A stretch of DNA of 64,000 nucleotides from RYN-230 sp963834705 (GCA_963834705.1 CAWICV010000012.1:186001-250000); one strand, 5' to 3'; counted from the first letter of the stretch, positions 40,995 to 50,218 are shown. The notes: generated by a model from the letters alone, not told the origin. Made by a program: numbers and translations.

Positions 40995-41726
40995 ATGCGC
41001 AACCAGAAGTATGCCCTGGCCGCAGCGTTGTCGGCGGGAGCGCTGGCACTCGCGGGTATTGCCGCCCTGGCCCCGTCCGCGGGCGCCAGCAGCACAACGC
41101 TCACCGCCACGACCACAATGACCAACCGGCCGGACAGTGCCGCCAACGGTGGCGGCAACTGGGCGCTGGACAACTTCACCCGGGGAGCTTCGATCTATTA
41201 CAAGGGCGCGGCCTCCAGCAGCGACTGCGGCGGCATCTCGCCCTGCTACGCCTACACCGGCAAGGTCTCCGACGTCGGCCACTTCACCACCGTCACGGGC
41301 CAGCCCAGCCCGGGCTTCGGCTACCTCAACGGCGGCTCCGACCCGACCATGCAGAACTCGCTGACCGGTACGATGAGCGGCAGCCAGACCTACGCGTTCT
41401 ACACCACGGTGCCGGTCAGCGGGGCGAGCGCCGCCAACGTGCCAGCCTCGGACAGCGGCAGCAACTACAACTCCGGTGAGTGGCCGGAGCTGTTCTTCCC
41501 GTCCGGCACCATGTTCTGGGACTCCAGCGGCCAAGGCCAGGGGTCGGTCAGCCCGTCCGGCGGCGGCGAGCTGGGCACCGGCTTCTTCAAGTACGTCTAT
41601 CTGGCCAAGCCAGGCTCCGACCACGACTGCCCCAACATGACGAGCCAGTGGCTGGACGCCTCCCCGAGCTCCGGGGGCAGCTCCAGCGACGGCAACATCC
41701 TGGCGCCGGACGCTTCCGGCTGCTGA
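40995..41726 (+). CDS. secreted protein of unknown function
   Basis: The 243-residue protein has a clear signal peptide (MRNQKYALAAALSAGALAL then PSAGASS, cleavage about residue 32). The mature part is rich in Gly, Ser and Thr, with four or more cysteines (SSDCGGISPCYAY; HDCPNM; ASGC at the end) and aromatic segments (FGYLNGGSDP, WPELFFPSGTMFW, GTGFFKYVYLA). It may form a disulfide-bonded extracellular beta protein. I do not recognise a family. ATG 40995 follows AGAAGGAAG. A strong terminator follows the stop. Confidence 0.8.
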   Translation: MRNQKYALAAALSAGALALAGIAALAPSAGASSTTLTATTTMTNRPDSAANGGGNWALDNFTRGASIYYKGAASSSDCGGISPCYAYTGKVSDVGHFTTVTGQPSPGFGYLNGGSDPTMQNSLTGTMSGSQTYAFYTTVPVSGASAANVPASDSGSNYNSGEWPELFFPSGTMFWDSSGQGQGSVSPSGGGELGTGFFKYVYLAKPGSDHDCPNMTSQWLDASPSSGGSSSDGNILAPDASGC

Positions 41727-41745
41727 CCGGGTCAACCCAGGGCGA

Positions 41746-41787
41746 CCGCCCCGGCGCTTGCGTCATGCTGCGCTAGCGCCGGGGCGG
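41746..41787. terminator. convergent hairpin terminator
   Basis: CCGCCCCGGCGC (41746-41757) pairs perfectly with GCGCCGGGGCGG (41776-41787), giving a 12-13 bp stem. It lies between the ends of the secreted-protein gene (+) and the ABC ATPase gene (-) and can serve both. Confidence 0.75.
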
Positions 41788-41818
41788 AGTTATCCGGCGG
41801 CAGCACGGGCAGCGGCGC

Positions 41819-42940
41819 TCAGCCGACCGCCAGGTGCTCGTCGGCGTCGGCCAGGTCCCGGGCGCTGCCGCGCAGCACCCGGAGCGCGTCGGGGGCCAGG
41901 TACACCTGCACCGGGGTGCCCTGGGCCAGGTGCTGCGGGTGGTCGCCGTCGTTCTGCACCAGCGCCTGCAGCTGGGCGCCGGGGGCCAGCCGGAGCAGCA
42001 CCTGGGTGGCCGCGCCCAGGAAGACCAGCCGCTCCACCATGCCCGGGATCCGGTTCGGCCCGGCCGAGCTGTGCTCCTCGATGCGCACCCGCTCCGGGCG
42101 GATCACCGCGTGCGCGGTACCCAGCGCGGCCACGTCGGAGCGCTCCACGTCCAGCGCGGAATCGCCGACCTTGACCGAGCACCGGGTGCCCGGGCCCTGC
42201 TCCACGACGTCCACTTCCATCAGGTTGGAGACGCCGAGGAAGTCGGCCACGTAGGTGTCCGCGGGCTCCTCGTACACCTGCCGCGGCGTGCCGATCTGGA
42301 CGATCTTGCCTTCGTGCATCACCGCCAGCCGGTCCGACATGGTCAGCGCTTCCTCCTGGTCGTGGGTGACGTAGAGGAAGGTGATGCCGACCCGCTCCTG
42401 GAGCGCCTTGAGCTCCACCTTGAGCGAGCGGCGCAGCTTGGCGTCCAGCGCGCCGAGCGGCTCGTCGAGCAGCAGCACGGCGGGCCCGAGGACCAGCGCC
42501 CGGGCCAGCGCCACCCGCTGCTGCTGGCCGCCGGACAGCATCCCCGGCCGCCGCTTCGCGAAGGAGCGCAGCTCGACCAGGTCCAGCGCCTCGTTCACCT
42601 TGGTGACGATCTCGCGCTTGGGCAGCTTCTGGTAGCGCAGCCCGAAGGCGACGTTGTCGAACACGGACATGAACGGGAACAGCGCGTAGCTCTGGAACAC
42701 CGTGTTCACGTTGCGCTTGTGCGGCGGTACCCCGGACATATCGGTCCCGTCGAGCATGATCTTGCCCGCGGTGGGCTGCTCGAAGCCGGCGATCAGCCGC
42801 AGCGTGGTCGTCTTCCCGCAGCCGGAGGGCCCGAGCAGGGAGAAGAACTCGCCGCTGTCCACGGTGAGGTCGATCTCGTCCACCGCTACTTCGGTGAACC
42901 GCTTGGTCAGCGCGACGAGCTGGATATGTCCACCGGCCAC
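41819..42940 (-). CDS. ABC transporter ATP-binding protein, PotA-like
   Basis: The 373-residue ATPase has Walker A LLGPSGCGKTTTLRL (about 35-49), Q-loop VFQSYALFPFMSVFDNVAFG, signature LSGGQQQRVALARAL, Walker B VLLLDEPLGALDAKLR and the switch histidine in YVTHDQEEALTMSD, then a TOBE domain for regulation or substrate sensing. GTG 42940 follows AAGGAGG at good distance. It is the only ATPase for the permeases at 37463-39369 in the window. It lies 16 bp after the TetR stop, in one operon with it. Confidence 0.93.
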   Translation of the reverse strand: MAGGHIQLVALTKRFTEVAVDEIDLTVDSGEFFSLLGPSGCGKTTTLRLIAGFEQPTAGKIMLDGTDMSGVPPHKRNVNTVFQSYALFPFMSVFDNVAFGLRYQKLPKREIVTKVNEALDLVELRSFAKRRPGMLSGGQQQRVALARALVLGPAVLLLDEPLGALDAKLRRSLKVELKALQERVGITFLYVTHDQEEALTMSDRLAVMHEGKIVQIGTPRQVYEEPADTYVADFLGVSNLMEVDVVEQGPGTRCSVKVGDSALDVERSDVAALGTAHAVIRPERVRIEEHSSAGPNRIPGMVERLVFLGAATQVLLRLAPGAQLQALVQNDGDHPQHLAQGTPVQVYLAPDALRVLRGSARDLADADEHLAVG

Positions 42941-42956
42941 CGGGGCCTCCTTACGC

Positions 42957-43598
42957 TTACCTACCGGGCGACCGCCCGGACCATTCGAAACCAAGCTGGC
43001 CGGCCGCGAATCGCATCCCCACCTCGAACGCGCGGGCCGGGCCGACCGACGGGTCCTGCAGCGCGACCTGGATCGCGAGCCCGTCCAGCAGCGCGGACAG
43101 GGCCAGCCCGAAATCATCCGCGTCCACCGGGCCGAACTCGCCCGCTTCCTGCCCGGCCAGCACCACTGCGGTGATCATCTCACGCCACCGCTCGTCGAAC
43201 TTCTGCCGGACGCTGGCCACCTCGGGCAGCCGCACCGACGCCGCCCACAGGTCCAGCCAGAGCAGCCACGACGTGGTCGGCTCGGTGTCCGCTTCGGGCA
43301 GGAAGTTCATTGCGACGAGTTCTTCCAGCCGCCCGGCCGCGCTGGGGATGGCCGTCATCCGCCGGGTGCCGGCCTCGTACCAGGTGTCCTCGGCGTATCG
43401 CAGCGCCTCGGTGAGCAGCTGGTCTTTGGTCTTGAAGTAGTAGATGACCAGGGCTGGGCTGGTTCCGGCCCGGGCCGCGACGTCCGCGATCCGGGTATCC
43501 GGGAAGCCGCGCTCCTCGATCACGTTCAGGGCGGCGCGCAGCATCTGCTCGCGGCGCTGATCGGCGGTATCGGCCGCAGCGCCAGCACGTTCAGTCAT
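42957..43598 (-). CDS. TetR-family regulator of the catabolic island
   Basis: The 213-residue protein has the HTH REQMLRAALNVIEERGFPDT with recognition part GTSPALVIYYFKTKDQLL (about 42-59) and a C-terminal domain of the BetI/C_6 type (WLLWLDLWAASVRLPEV, LDGLAIQVALQDPS). It is divergent from the flavoprotein gene at 43787, and the operator 43712-43731 lies between them, where a TetR usually binds to control itself and its neighbour. ATG 43598 is chosen because of the HTH distance; ATG 43652 is an alternative. It probably represses all five sites until an amine or CoA intermediate binds. It is co-transcribed with the ABC ATPase. Confidence 0.88.
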   Translation of the reverse strand: MTERAGAAADTADQRREQMLRAALNVIEERGFPDTRIADVAARAGTSPALVIYYFKTKDQLLTEALRYAEDTWYEAGTRRMTAIPSAAGRLEELVAMNFLPEADTEPTTSWLLWLDLWAASVRLPEVASVRQKFDERWREMITAVVLAGQEAGEFGPVDADDFGLALSALLDGLAIQVALQDPSVGPARAFEVGMRFAAGQLGFEWSGRSPGR

Positions 43599-43711
43599 GC
43601 GGACATCCTCGCCCACTCGGCGCATCCGGGTCGGTGACTCCGGTGCGTTCATCCGCCGCCTCCACGAGACCGATTGGGCGCCGGCCTCTTGTGGCAACCG
43701 TATCAGGTTTC

Positions 43712-43731
43712 TAGACTGAACATTCAGTCAA
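43712..43731. promoter_or_regulatory. shared 20-bp palindromic operator, site 3
   Basis: TAGACTGAACATTCAGTCAA sits between the divergent TetR (start 43598) and PYROXD2-type (start 43787) genes. It contains the 16-bp palindrome GACTGAACATTCAGTC with only the central base pair asymmetric. Confidence 0.88.
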
Positions 43732-43786
43732 TGTCGTGGGAACCTTCCCGCGAACGTCTTAGCACACCTGTATGGAGGACGGACAG

Positions 43787-45445
43787 ATGGCCGCAACACA
43801 GGCCGGAACCTACGATGCGATCGTCGTCGGCGGGGGACACAACGGGCTGGTGGCGGCGGCCTACCTGGCCCGCTCCGGAGCCCGCACGCTGGTCCTGGAA
43901 GGACGCGGCAAGACCGGCGGCGCGGCGACCACCGAGGCGCCCTGGCCGGACGCCCCTGAGTTCAAGGTCACCCGGCTGTCGTACGTGATGAGCCTGCTCC
44001 CGCCGACCATCATCAACGACCTGGACCTGCCCCGGCACGGCTACAAGATCTACCCGATGGGCCCGTACTACCAGGCCTTCCCGGAGGGCGGCTCGATCAA
44101 GCTGTACGCGGACGACGCCAAGCGCAACCACGAGGAGGTGTCCAAGTGGTCCAAGAAGGACGCAGACGCCATGCCCCGCTGGGATGCCTGGCTGGCCGGC
44201 CTGGCTGACGTGCTCGGCCCGCTGCTGCTCACCGTGCCGCCGAACCTGGGCTCGCGCAAGCCGCGCGAGCTGCGCGAGACGCTGCGGCTGGCCTGGCGGC
44301 ACCGCGGCCTGGACGTGCGCACGATCGCCGACGTGACCCGGCTGATGACGATGAGCATCGCCGACCTGCTCGACGACTGGTTCGAGTCCCCGCAGGTGAA
44401 GGGGGCGCTGGCGGTCAACGGCGTGATCGGCACCTGGGCCGGCCCGTACGAGCCGGGCACCGCGTACGTGATGGCGCACCACTCCATCGGCGACGTGGGC
44501 GACGGCCACCTGGGCAACTGGGGCTTCCAGGAAGGCGGCATGGGCGCGGTGGCCGATGCGATCGAGTCGGCCGCCCGCGAGCAGGGCGCCGAGGTCCGGC
44601 TGAACGCCAGGGTGGCCAAGGTCATCGTCGAGAACGGCCGGGCCCGTGGCGTGCTGCTGGACAACGGCGACGAACTGCGGGCCAGCGTGGTGGTGTCCAC
44701 CGTGCACCCGAAGCTCGCGTTCCTGGACCACGTCGGCGCGGCGCACCTGCCGCCGGACTTCACCGCCGACATCGAGCACTGGAAGACGCGCAGCGGCGTG
44801 GTGAAGATCAACCTGGCCCTGTCCGAGCTGCCCGACTTCACCGCCGACCCCGGGTCCAACCTGCAGGAGCACCACACCGGCTCGGTCGAGATGGCGCCGA
44901 CCATGGAGTACATCGAGCGCGCCTTCCAGGACGCACGGGAGAGCCGGCCCGCCGCCCGGCCGTTCAGCGACGGGGTGATCCCGACCGCGTTCGACAAGAC
45001 GCTGAGCCCCGAGGGCACGCACATCATGTCGCTGTTCACCCAGTGGGTGCCGCAGGACTGGAACGAGCAGCCGCACACCGCGGAACTCGAGGCCTACACC
45101 GACCGCATGATCGACTGCTACAACGAGGTCGCGCCCAACTTCAAGGCGTCCATCCTGCACCGGGACATCGTCGGCCCGTACGAGATGGAGCAGGAGTACG
45201 GGCTGATCGGCGGGAACATCTTCCACGGCGAACTGTCCCTGGAGCAGCTGTTCCACATGCGCCCGGCGCCCGGCTACGCCGACTACCGCACCCCGATCGC
45301 CGGCATGTACTACGGCAGCTCGGCCACGCACGGGGGCGGCGGGGTGTGTGGCATCCCCGGCTGGCAGGCGGCCCGGGCGGCCATCGCCGACCAGAAGGCG
45401 GCCAAGCGGTCCGGCAGCGTGCGCCGGCTCACCCGGCGGTCATGA
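43787..45445 (+). CDS. PYROXD2/phytoene-desaturase-like FAD oxidoreductase (copy 1)
   Basis: The 552-residue flavoprotein begins with the dinucleotide-binding motif DAIVVGGGHNGLVAAAYLAR (about 9-28), followed by TGGAATTE, and ends with ATHGGGGVCGIPGWQAA, the family C-terminal FAD motif. The sequence is of the PYROXD2 type of the carotenoid-desaturase-like superfamily. The reaction is unknown; oxidation of a C-N or C-C bond is likely. ATG 43787 follows GGAGGACGG; an ATG at 43772 is less likely. It is divergent from TetR and close to the CoA-ligase gene. A paralogue is at 48047. Confidence 0.9.
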   Translation: MAATQAGTYDAIVVGGGHNGLVAAAYLARSGARTLVLEGRGKTGGAATTEAPWPDAPEFKVTRLSYVMSLLPPTIINDLDLPRHGYKIYPMGPYYQAFPEGGSIKLYADDAKRNHEEVSKWSKKDADAMPRWDAWLAGLADVLGPLLLTVPPNLGSRKPRELRETLRLAWRHRGLDVRTIADVTRLMTMSIADLLDDWFESPQVKGALAVNGVIGTWAGPYEPGTAYVMAHHSIGDVGDGHLGNWGFQEGGMGAVADAIESAAREQGAEVRLNARVAKVIVENGRARGVLLDNGDELRASVVVSTVHPKLAFLDHVGAAHLPPDFTADIEHWKTRSGVVKINLALSELPDFTADPGSNLQEHHTGSVEMAPTMEYIERAFQDARESRPAARPFSDGVIPTAFDKTLSPEGTHIMSLFTQWVPQDWNEQPHTAELEAYTDRMIDCYNEVAPNFKASILHRDIVGPYEMEQEYGLIGGNIFHGELSLEQLFHMRPAPGYADYRTPIAGMYYGSSATHGGGGVCGIPGWQAARAAIADQKAAKRSGSVRRLTRRS

Positions 45446-45476
45446 CCAACCCCTCTTCGGCTGAACGCCAGTATCC

Positions 45477-45680
45477 GGTACCGGCCGCCACCAGCGCGCC
45501 GCCGCCGCTAACTCCCCCGGTACCGGCCGCCACCAGCGCGCCGCCGCCGCTGACTCCCCCGCCCCCGGCTCGCTCCACCGTCGTAGCAGCCGCTGACTCC
45601 CCCGGTACCGGCCGCTACCAGCGCGCCGCCGCCGCTGACTCCCCCGCCCCCGGCTCGCTCCAGCGTCGTAACAGCCGGGG
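45477..45680. repeat. tandem repeats of 42 and 85 bp between two genes
   Basis: GGTACCGGCCGCCACCAGCG-type units start at 45477, 45519 and 45604; the stretch after the second unit (CCCCCGGCTCGCTCCA) is repeated 85 bp later. This fills most of the 346-bp gap 45446-45791 between the flavoprotein and CoA-ligase genes. At the right end, ATGATTCAGCCACGCGGT occurs twice (45760 and 45792), the second copy being the presumed start of the ligase gene. Confidence 0.8.
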
Positions 45681-45791
45681 GCCGGGGGCCCGCCGCCCCA
45701 CCCCTCCGCACCACATGGATGTTTCACCCATCGGCGGCGCCGCCCCCGCCTACGACATGGATGATTCAGCCACGCGGTCAGGACCACCTGA

Positions 45792-47969
45792 ATGATTCAG
45801 CCACGCGGTTGGGAATCGGGGAGCGGACCGCTCGCGGCCGCTACGGCACTGGTGCCGGACGAGCGGACGGCGGTCGGCGCGATGCTGGAGGCGCGCAGCG
45901 TGGCGCTGGTCGGGGCCAGCCCGCGGGACGGCAGCCTGGGCCAGCGGATGATCAGCGAAATGGCGCGGAGCAGCCCCGCGCCGCGCAGCTACCTGGTCAA
46001 CCCGCGGCACAGCGAGATCGCCGGGACCCGGTGCTACCCATCCCTGGCTGACCTGCCGGAGGAATCAGTCGACCTGGTACTGCTGGCCGTACCGGATACC
46101 GCGCTGGAGGAGCAGCTCACGCTGGCCGCCCGGCGCGGTGACCGGTCGGCGGTCATCTACGGCAGCGCGTTCGACCCGCCGGGGCCGCGCCCGGCGGGCC
46201 AGCCCAGCCTGCGCGACCGGCTGGCCGCGACCGCCCGGACGGCGGGCATGGCGGTGTGCGGCGCGGGCTGCATGGGGTTCGTGAACGTGACCCGCGGGCT
46301 GCGTGCGGTCGGCTACCTGGAACCTGACCCACTGCCGGCCGGGCCGGTCGCGCTGGTCACCCACTCCGGGTCGGTGTTCTCCGCCATGCTGCGCACCCGG
46401 CGTGGGCTCGGTTACACGGTGGCCGTGTCCTCCGGGCAAGAACTCGTCACCAGCGCGGCCGAGTACGCGGAATGGGCGTTGGGCAAAGAAGAGACGCGGG
46501 TGCTGGCGCTGGTGCTGGAAGCGGTCCGGGACGCCGGCCGGCTACGGGTCGTGCTGGCCGCCGCCGCGGCCCGGGACATCCCGGTGGTGCTGCTCACCGC
46601 GGGCCGCTCGGCGCGTGGCCGGGCCATGGTGTCGGCCCACTCCGGTGCGCTGGCCGCCGCGGACGGCGGCTGGGAGGCGCTGGCCCGCGGCTATGGCGTG
46701 CACCGGGTCGGCGACCTGGCCGAACTGGCCGACACGCTGGAGCTGTTCGCGATCGGCCGCCGCGTCCGGGGCGGCACCGGGATCGCCACCGTGCACGACT
46801 CCGGGCTGGAACGCGCGTACGTGGCCGACGTGGCCGACGAGCTGGGGGTGCCGTTCGCGGCCATCGGCGAGCCGGCCACGGCGCGGCTGGCCGGGCTGCT
46901 CGACCCCGGGCTGGAGCCGGCCAACCCGCTGGACGTCTGGGGCACCGGGGCCCGGGCGCAGGAGCAGCTGTCCGGGGCGCTGACCGCGCTGGCCGGCGAC
47001 CCCGCGGTGGCCGCGGTGGCGCTGGCGGTGGACCTGGTGCACGAGTACGACGGCGACCAGTCCTACCCGGACGCGGTGACCGAAGCGGCCGGGCACACCA
47101 GCAAGCCGGTCGTGGTGCTGAGCAACCTGCCCGCGGCCATCGACCCGGATGTCGCGGCGCGGCTGCGGGCGGACGGTATCCCGGTGCTGGAGGGCACCCG
47201 GACCGGGCTGCTCGCGCTCAGTCATCTGCTCCAGCACGGGCGCGCCCCGGCACCCGCTATGCCGTGCCCGCCCATCGATGCGGCGCGGCGGGCCCGGTGG
47301 ACCGCGGTGCTGGCCGCGGGCCAGATGGGCGGGTCCGCGCTGGCCGACCTGCTCCGCGACTACGGCATCGCGGTGGCCCGCACCCGGACCGCGGCCAGCG
47401 AGGAGGAGACGCTGGCCGCCGCGGCGGAGCTCGGCTACCCGGTGGTGCTGAAGACCGACGAGCCCGGGATCGCGCACAAGTCGGACGCGGGCGGGGTGGT
47501 GCTCGGGCTGGCCGGCCCGGCCGCGCTGGCCGCGGCCTACCAGGACCTGGCCGAGCGGCTGGGCCGCCGGGCGCTGGTCTGCGAGACCATCCCGGCCGGC
47601 CCGGAGCTGTCCCTGGGCCTGGCCCGGGACCACGAGCTGGGCCCGCTGCTGGTGGTGGGCGCGGGCGGGGTGCTGGTGGAGCTGATCGCGGACCGGGCCG
47701 TCGCGCTGCCCCCGCTCGGGCCGGCGCAGGCCCGGGACATGATCGGCCAGCTCCGGGTGGCGGCGCTGCTGGCCGGGGCGCGCGGCCAGCCCGCGGCCGA
47801 CCTGGACGCGGTCGTGGCCGCCATCACCGGCCTGTCCCAGCTCGCGGCCGAGCTCGGCGACGCGCTGGACGGGCTGGACATCAACCCGCTGATCTGCGGC
47901 CCGCACGGCGCGGTGGCGGTGGATGCCCTGGCCATCCCGCGCCCGGGCAGCCACCGCCTGGTCAGCTAA
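45792..47969 (+). CDS. ADP-forming acyl-CoA synthetase (acetate-CoA ligase family)
   Basis: The 725-residue protein fuses a CoA-binding domain (SVALVGASPRDGSLGQRM, about 36-53), a succinyl-CoA-synthetase-like flavodoxin domain (VTHSGSVFSAMLRTRRGLG) and an ATP-grasp domain (GYPVVLKTDEPGIAHKSDAGGVVLG, VGAGGVLVEL, GLDINPLI). It joins a short acid to CoA with ATP hydrolysis to ADP, or runs in reverse. ATG 45792 is used; the family core begins only at about residue 26, so a start at GTG 45852 is possible. In this island it could activate or recover the acid product for the acyl-CoA dehydrogenase. Confidence 0.88.
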   Translation: MIQPRGWESGSGPLAAATALVPDERTAVGAMLEARSVALVGASPRDGSLGQRMISEMARSSPAPRSYLVNPRHSEIAGTRCYPSLADLPEESVDLVLLAVPDTALEEQLTLAARRGDRSAVIYGSAFDPPGPRPAGQPSLRDRLAATARTAGMAVCGAGCMGFVNVTRGLRAVGYLEPDPLPAGPVALVTHSGSVFSAMLRTRRGLGYTVAVSSGQELVTSAAEYAEWALGKEETRVLALVLEAVRDAGRLRVVLAAAAARDIPVVLLTAGRSARGRAMVSAHSGALAAADGGWEALARGYGVHRVGDLAELADTLELFAIGRRVRGGTGIATVHDSGLERAYVADVADELGVPFAAIGEPATARLAGLLDPGLEPANPLDVWGTGARAQEQLSGALTALAGDPAVAAVALAVDLVHEYDGDQSYPDAVTEAAGHTSKPVVVLSNLPAAIDPDVAARLRADGIPVLEGTRTGLLALSHLLQHGRAPAPAMPCPPIDAARRARWTAVLAAGQMGGSALADLLRDYGIAVARTRTAASEEETLAAAAELGYPVVLKTDEPGIAHKSDAGGVVLGLAGPAALAAAYQDLAERLGRRALVCETIPAGPELSLGLARDHELGPLLVVGAGGVLVELIADRAVALPPLGPAQARDMIGQLRVAALLAGARGQPAADLDAVVAAITGLSQLAAELGDALDGLDINPLICGPHGAVAVDALAIPRPGSHRLVS

Positions 47970-48046
47970 CCCGGCTCCGTCAGACGCCGCTGACTGGCCC
48001 GTGCGCGTTGGCACAGGGAATGGCCAGGCAGCTTTTGGTGCGCCAA

Positions 48047-49726
48047 TTAGGGGGAAATACCCGAGCCGTCACCACGGTGGCGCAGCGCGGCGGTCAGCGA
48101 CGACGCCCGGCGGCGCAGCTGGTCAACCCGGCGGTCGGCCAGCACCTGGTGCACCACGTTGCGGCCCGGGATCCCGGTCACGCCGCCACCACCGTGCGTC
48201 GCCGAGCCAGCCTGGTACAGGCCGGCCACCGGCGTGCGCAGGTCGGCATAGCCGGCCGCGGGACGGGCGTGGAACAGCTGGCCCAGGCTGAGCTCGCCGT
48301 GGAAGATGTTCCCGCCGACCAGGCCGTACTCCTGCTGCATCTGGTGCGGCCCGATCACCTGCCGGTGCCGCACCGAACTGGTGAAGCCGGGCGCGACCGC
48401 GTCCATCCGGGCCAGCACCCGGTCCGCGTAGGCGGCCAGTTCCGCCTCGTCCGGGGCGGCCGCGTAGCCATGCGGCACCCACTGGGTGAACATCGACATG
48501 ACGTGCTGGCCCGGCGGAGCCAGCGAGTCGTCGAACACGCTCGGGATGCAGATGTCGGCGAACGGCCGGGCCGACGGCTGGCCGCTGACCGCCTGCTGGA
48601 ACGCGGTCTCGATGTCGTCCAGGCTCTCCGCCAGCACGATCGTGCCGCCGTGGATCTGCGGGTCCGGCTCGGGGTGGCTGGCGAACACCGGCAGCCGGTC
48701 CAGGGCCAGGTTGATCTTCACCGTGCCGCTGCGGGTCTGCCAGCGCTGGATCTCGGCGACGAAGCCCGGCGGCAGCACGGCCGGGTCGAGCAGCCGGAGG
48801 AAGGAGATCTGCGGGTGCGCGGTGGTGATGACGGTGCCCGCGTCGATCTCCTCGCCGCTGGCCAGCGTGACCCCGGCCACCGATGGCGCGGGCCCGCGGC
48901 CGGGCCGGGTGCGGATCTGGGCCACCTCGGCATCGGTGCGCAGTTGCGCGCCGAACGAGCGGGCCGCCGCGGCCAGCGCGCCGGTCACCCCGCCCATCCC
49001 GCCGCGCGGGAAGCCCCAGGCGCCGGCCTGGCCGCCGGTGTCGCCGATGTGGTGGTGCAGCATCACGTATGCGGTGCCCGCCGACCGCGGCCCGGCCCAG
49101 GTGCCGATCACCCCGGACACCGACAGCAGGCCGAGCATCGCGTCGCTCTCGAAGTACTCCTCGATCAGGTCGGCGATGCTGGCCGCCATCAGCCGGGTGA
49201 CGTCAACCAGGCGCCGCTCATCCAGCCCGCGCAGGTGGCGCAGCAGCAGCGCCTGCCGCCACAGGTCGGCCGGGCGGCGGGAACCGAGCCGGGGCGGGAT
49301 CTCGTCCAGCATCGGGCCCAGCACGCGGGCCAGTCCGGCCAGGTGGGCCTCGTAGCGCGGGTAGGCGTCCGCGTCCTGGGCGGAGAACTTGGCCATCTCC
49401 GCGTGCCGCTCCGCCGGGTCATCCGGCAGCCGCAGGTAGCGGCCGTCCTCGCGGGGCGCGAAGTACGGCCCCTGCGGGTAGACGTGGTAGCCGTGCCTGG
49501 TCAGCTCCAGATCTTTGACCAGAGACGGCGGCAGCAGCGAAACGACGTAGGACAGCGACGTCACCGTGTAGTCCGGACCGAACGGGTGCTCGCTCACCGC
49601 GGCGCCGCCGAGCACTGGCCGCCGCTCGCAGACCAGCACATCGAGGCCGCTCCGGGCCAGGTAGGCCGCGGCTACCAGTCCGTTGTGCCCGCCGCCGACC
49701 ACCACCACATCGTGCCTGCGCCCCAT
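48047..49726 (-). CDS. PYROXD2/phytoene-desaturase-like FAD oxidoreductase (copy 2)
   Basis: The 559-residue flavoprotein parallels copy 1: HDVVVVGGGHNGLVAAAYLA at the N-terminus, LGGAAVSEHPFGPDY, GTWAGPRSAGTAYVM, and ATHGGGGVTGIPGRNVV at the end. Long stretches align (MQQEYGLVGGNIFHGELSL in this copy). ATG 49726 follows GGAGGAG. It is the last gene of the oxidase-cupin operon and lies behind the hairpin at 49769-49817. Duplication inside the island suggests two steps of one pathway or two related substrates. Confidence 0.9.
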   Translation of the reverse strand: MGRRHDVVVVGGGHNGLVAAAYLARSGLDVLVCERRPVLGGAAVSEHPFGPDYTVTSLSYVVSLLPPSLVKDLELTRHGYHVYPQGPYFAPREDGRYLRLPDDPAERHAEMAKFSAQDADAYPRYEAHLAGLARVLGPMLDEIPPRLGSRRPADLWRQALLLRHLRGLDERRLVDVTRLMAASIADLIEEYFESDAMLGLLSVSGVIGTWAGPRSAGTAYVMLHHHIGDTGGQAGAWGFPRGGMGGVTGALAAAARSFGAQLRTDAEVAQIRTRPGRGPAPSVAGVTLASGEEIDAGTVITTAHPQISFLRLLDPAVLPPGFVAEIQRWQTRSGTVKINLALDRLPVFASHPEPDPQIHGGTIVLAESLDDIETAFQQAVSGQPSARPFADICIPSVFDDSLAPPGQHVMSMFTQWVPHGYAAAPDEAELAAYADRVLARMDAVAPGFTSSVRHRQVIGPHQMQQEYGLVGGNIFHGELSLGQLFHARPAAGYADLRTPVAGLYQAGSATHGGGGVTGIPGRNVVHQVLADRRVDQLRRRASSLTAALRHRGDGSGISP

Positions 49727-49768
49727 TCAGCACGCTCCTCCCGCGTCCCGGCCGACACTAGCCCAGCA

Positions 49769-49817
49769 GCACGACTGATCCCGGGACGGCGGTGCACCGG
49801 CCCGGGATCAGCGTGCG
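49769..49817 (-). terminator. long hairpin between cupin and flavoprotein genes
   Basis: CTGATCCCGGG (49775-49785) pairs with CCCGGGATCAG (49801-49811); the loop contains the palindrome CGGTGCACCG, and the outer bases CACG/CGTG extend the stem past a one-base bulge. No T-tract follows. It may cut transcription of the last gene of the operon or protect the RNA end. Confidence 0.65.
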
Positions 49818-49828
49818 GGTACTGGCGT

Positions 49829-50182
49829 TCAGAAAAGAACGTAGAGCTTCCGGATCGTCTCGTGGATCTGCCACGTCCCAGCCCAGCCGCGGGGGAAGAC
49901 GGCGCTGTCCCCCGGGCCGACGTCCTGTGGCTCGCCGCCGTCCGGGGTGCACGTCATCCGGCCGGACACGATGTGGATGGCCTCGTTGGTCTCCAGCTTC
50001 CAGTACGACGGGCCCGGGGTGCACTCCCAGACGCCCATCTCCAGGTCGCCGTCGGCCCAGGTGGTGGTGCCCGAGGTATGCATGGGCTCACCGGTGGCCT
50101 CGGCGAGCGGGCCCCAGTCCTCGAGTTCGCCGTGCAGCGCGGCGGCGGACAGGAACGGGGTAACCGGCATGGTTTCGGTCAT
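49829..50182 (-). CDS. small cupin-domain protein (DUF861/EutQ type)
   Basis: The 117-residue protein is a single cupin barrel: WECTPGPSYWKLETNEAIHIVSGRMTCTP (seen as TPGPSYWKLETNEAIHIVSG) and DVGPGDSAVFPRGWAGTWQIH. The usual metal-binding histidines are largely replaced, as in the DUF861 group. It sits in an operon between the oxidase and the second PYROXD2-type gene. It may bind or sense a small molecule; function unknown. Confidence 0.85.
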   Translation of the reverse strand: MTETMPVTPFLSAAALHGELEDWGPLAEATGEPMHTSGTTTWADGDLEMGVWECTPGPSYWKLETNEAIHIVSGRMTCTPDGGEPQDVGPGDSAVFPRGWAGTWQIHETIRKLYVLF

Positions 50183-50218
50183 GGTGCGGTCTGGTCCTCT
50201 CGGTGGCGGGTCAGCGAT

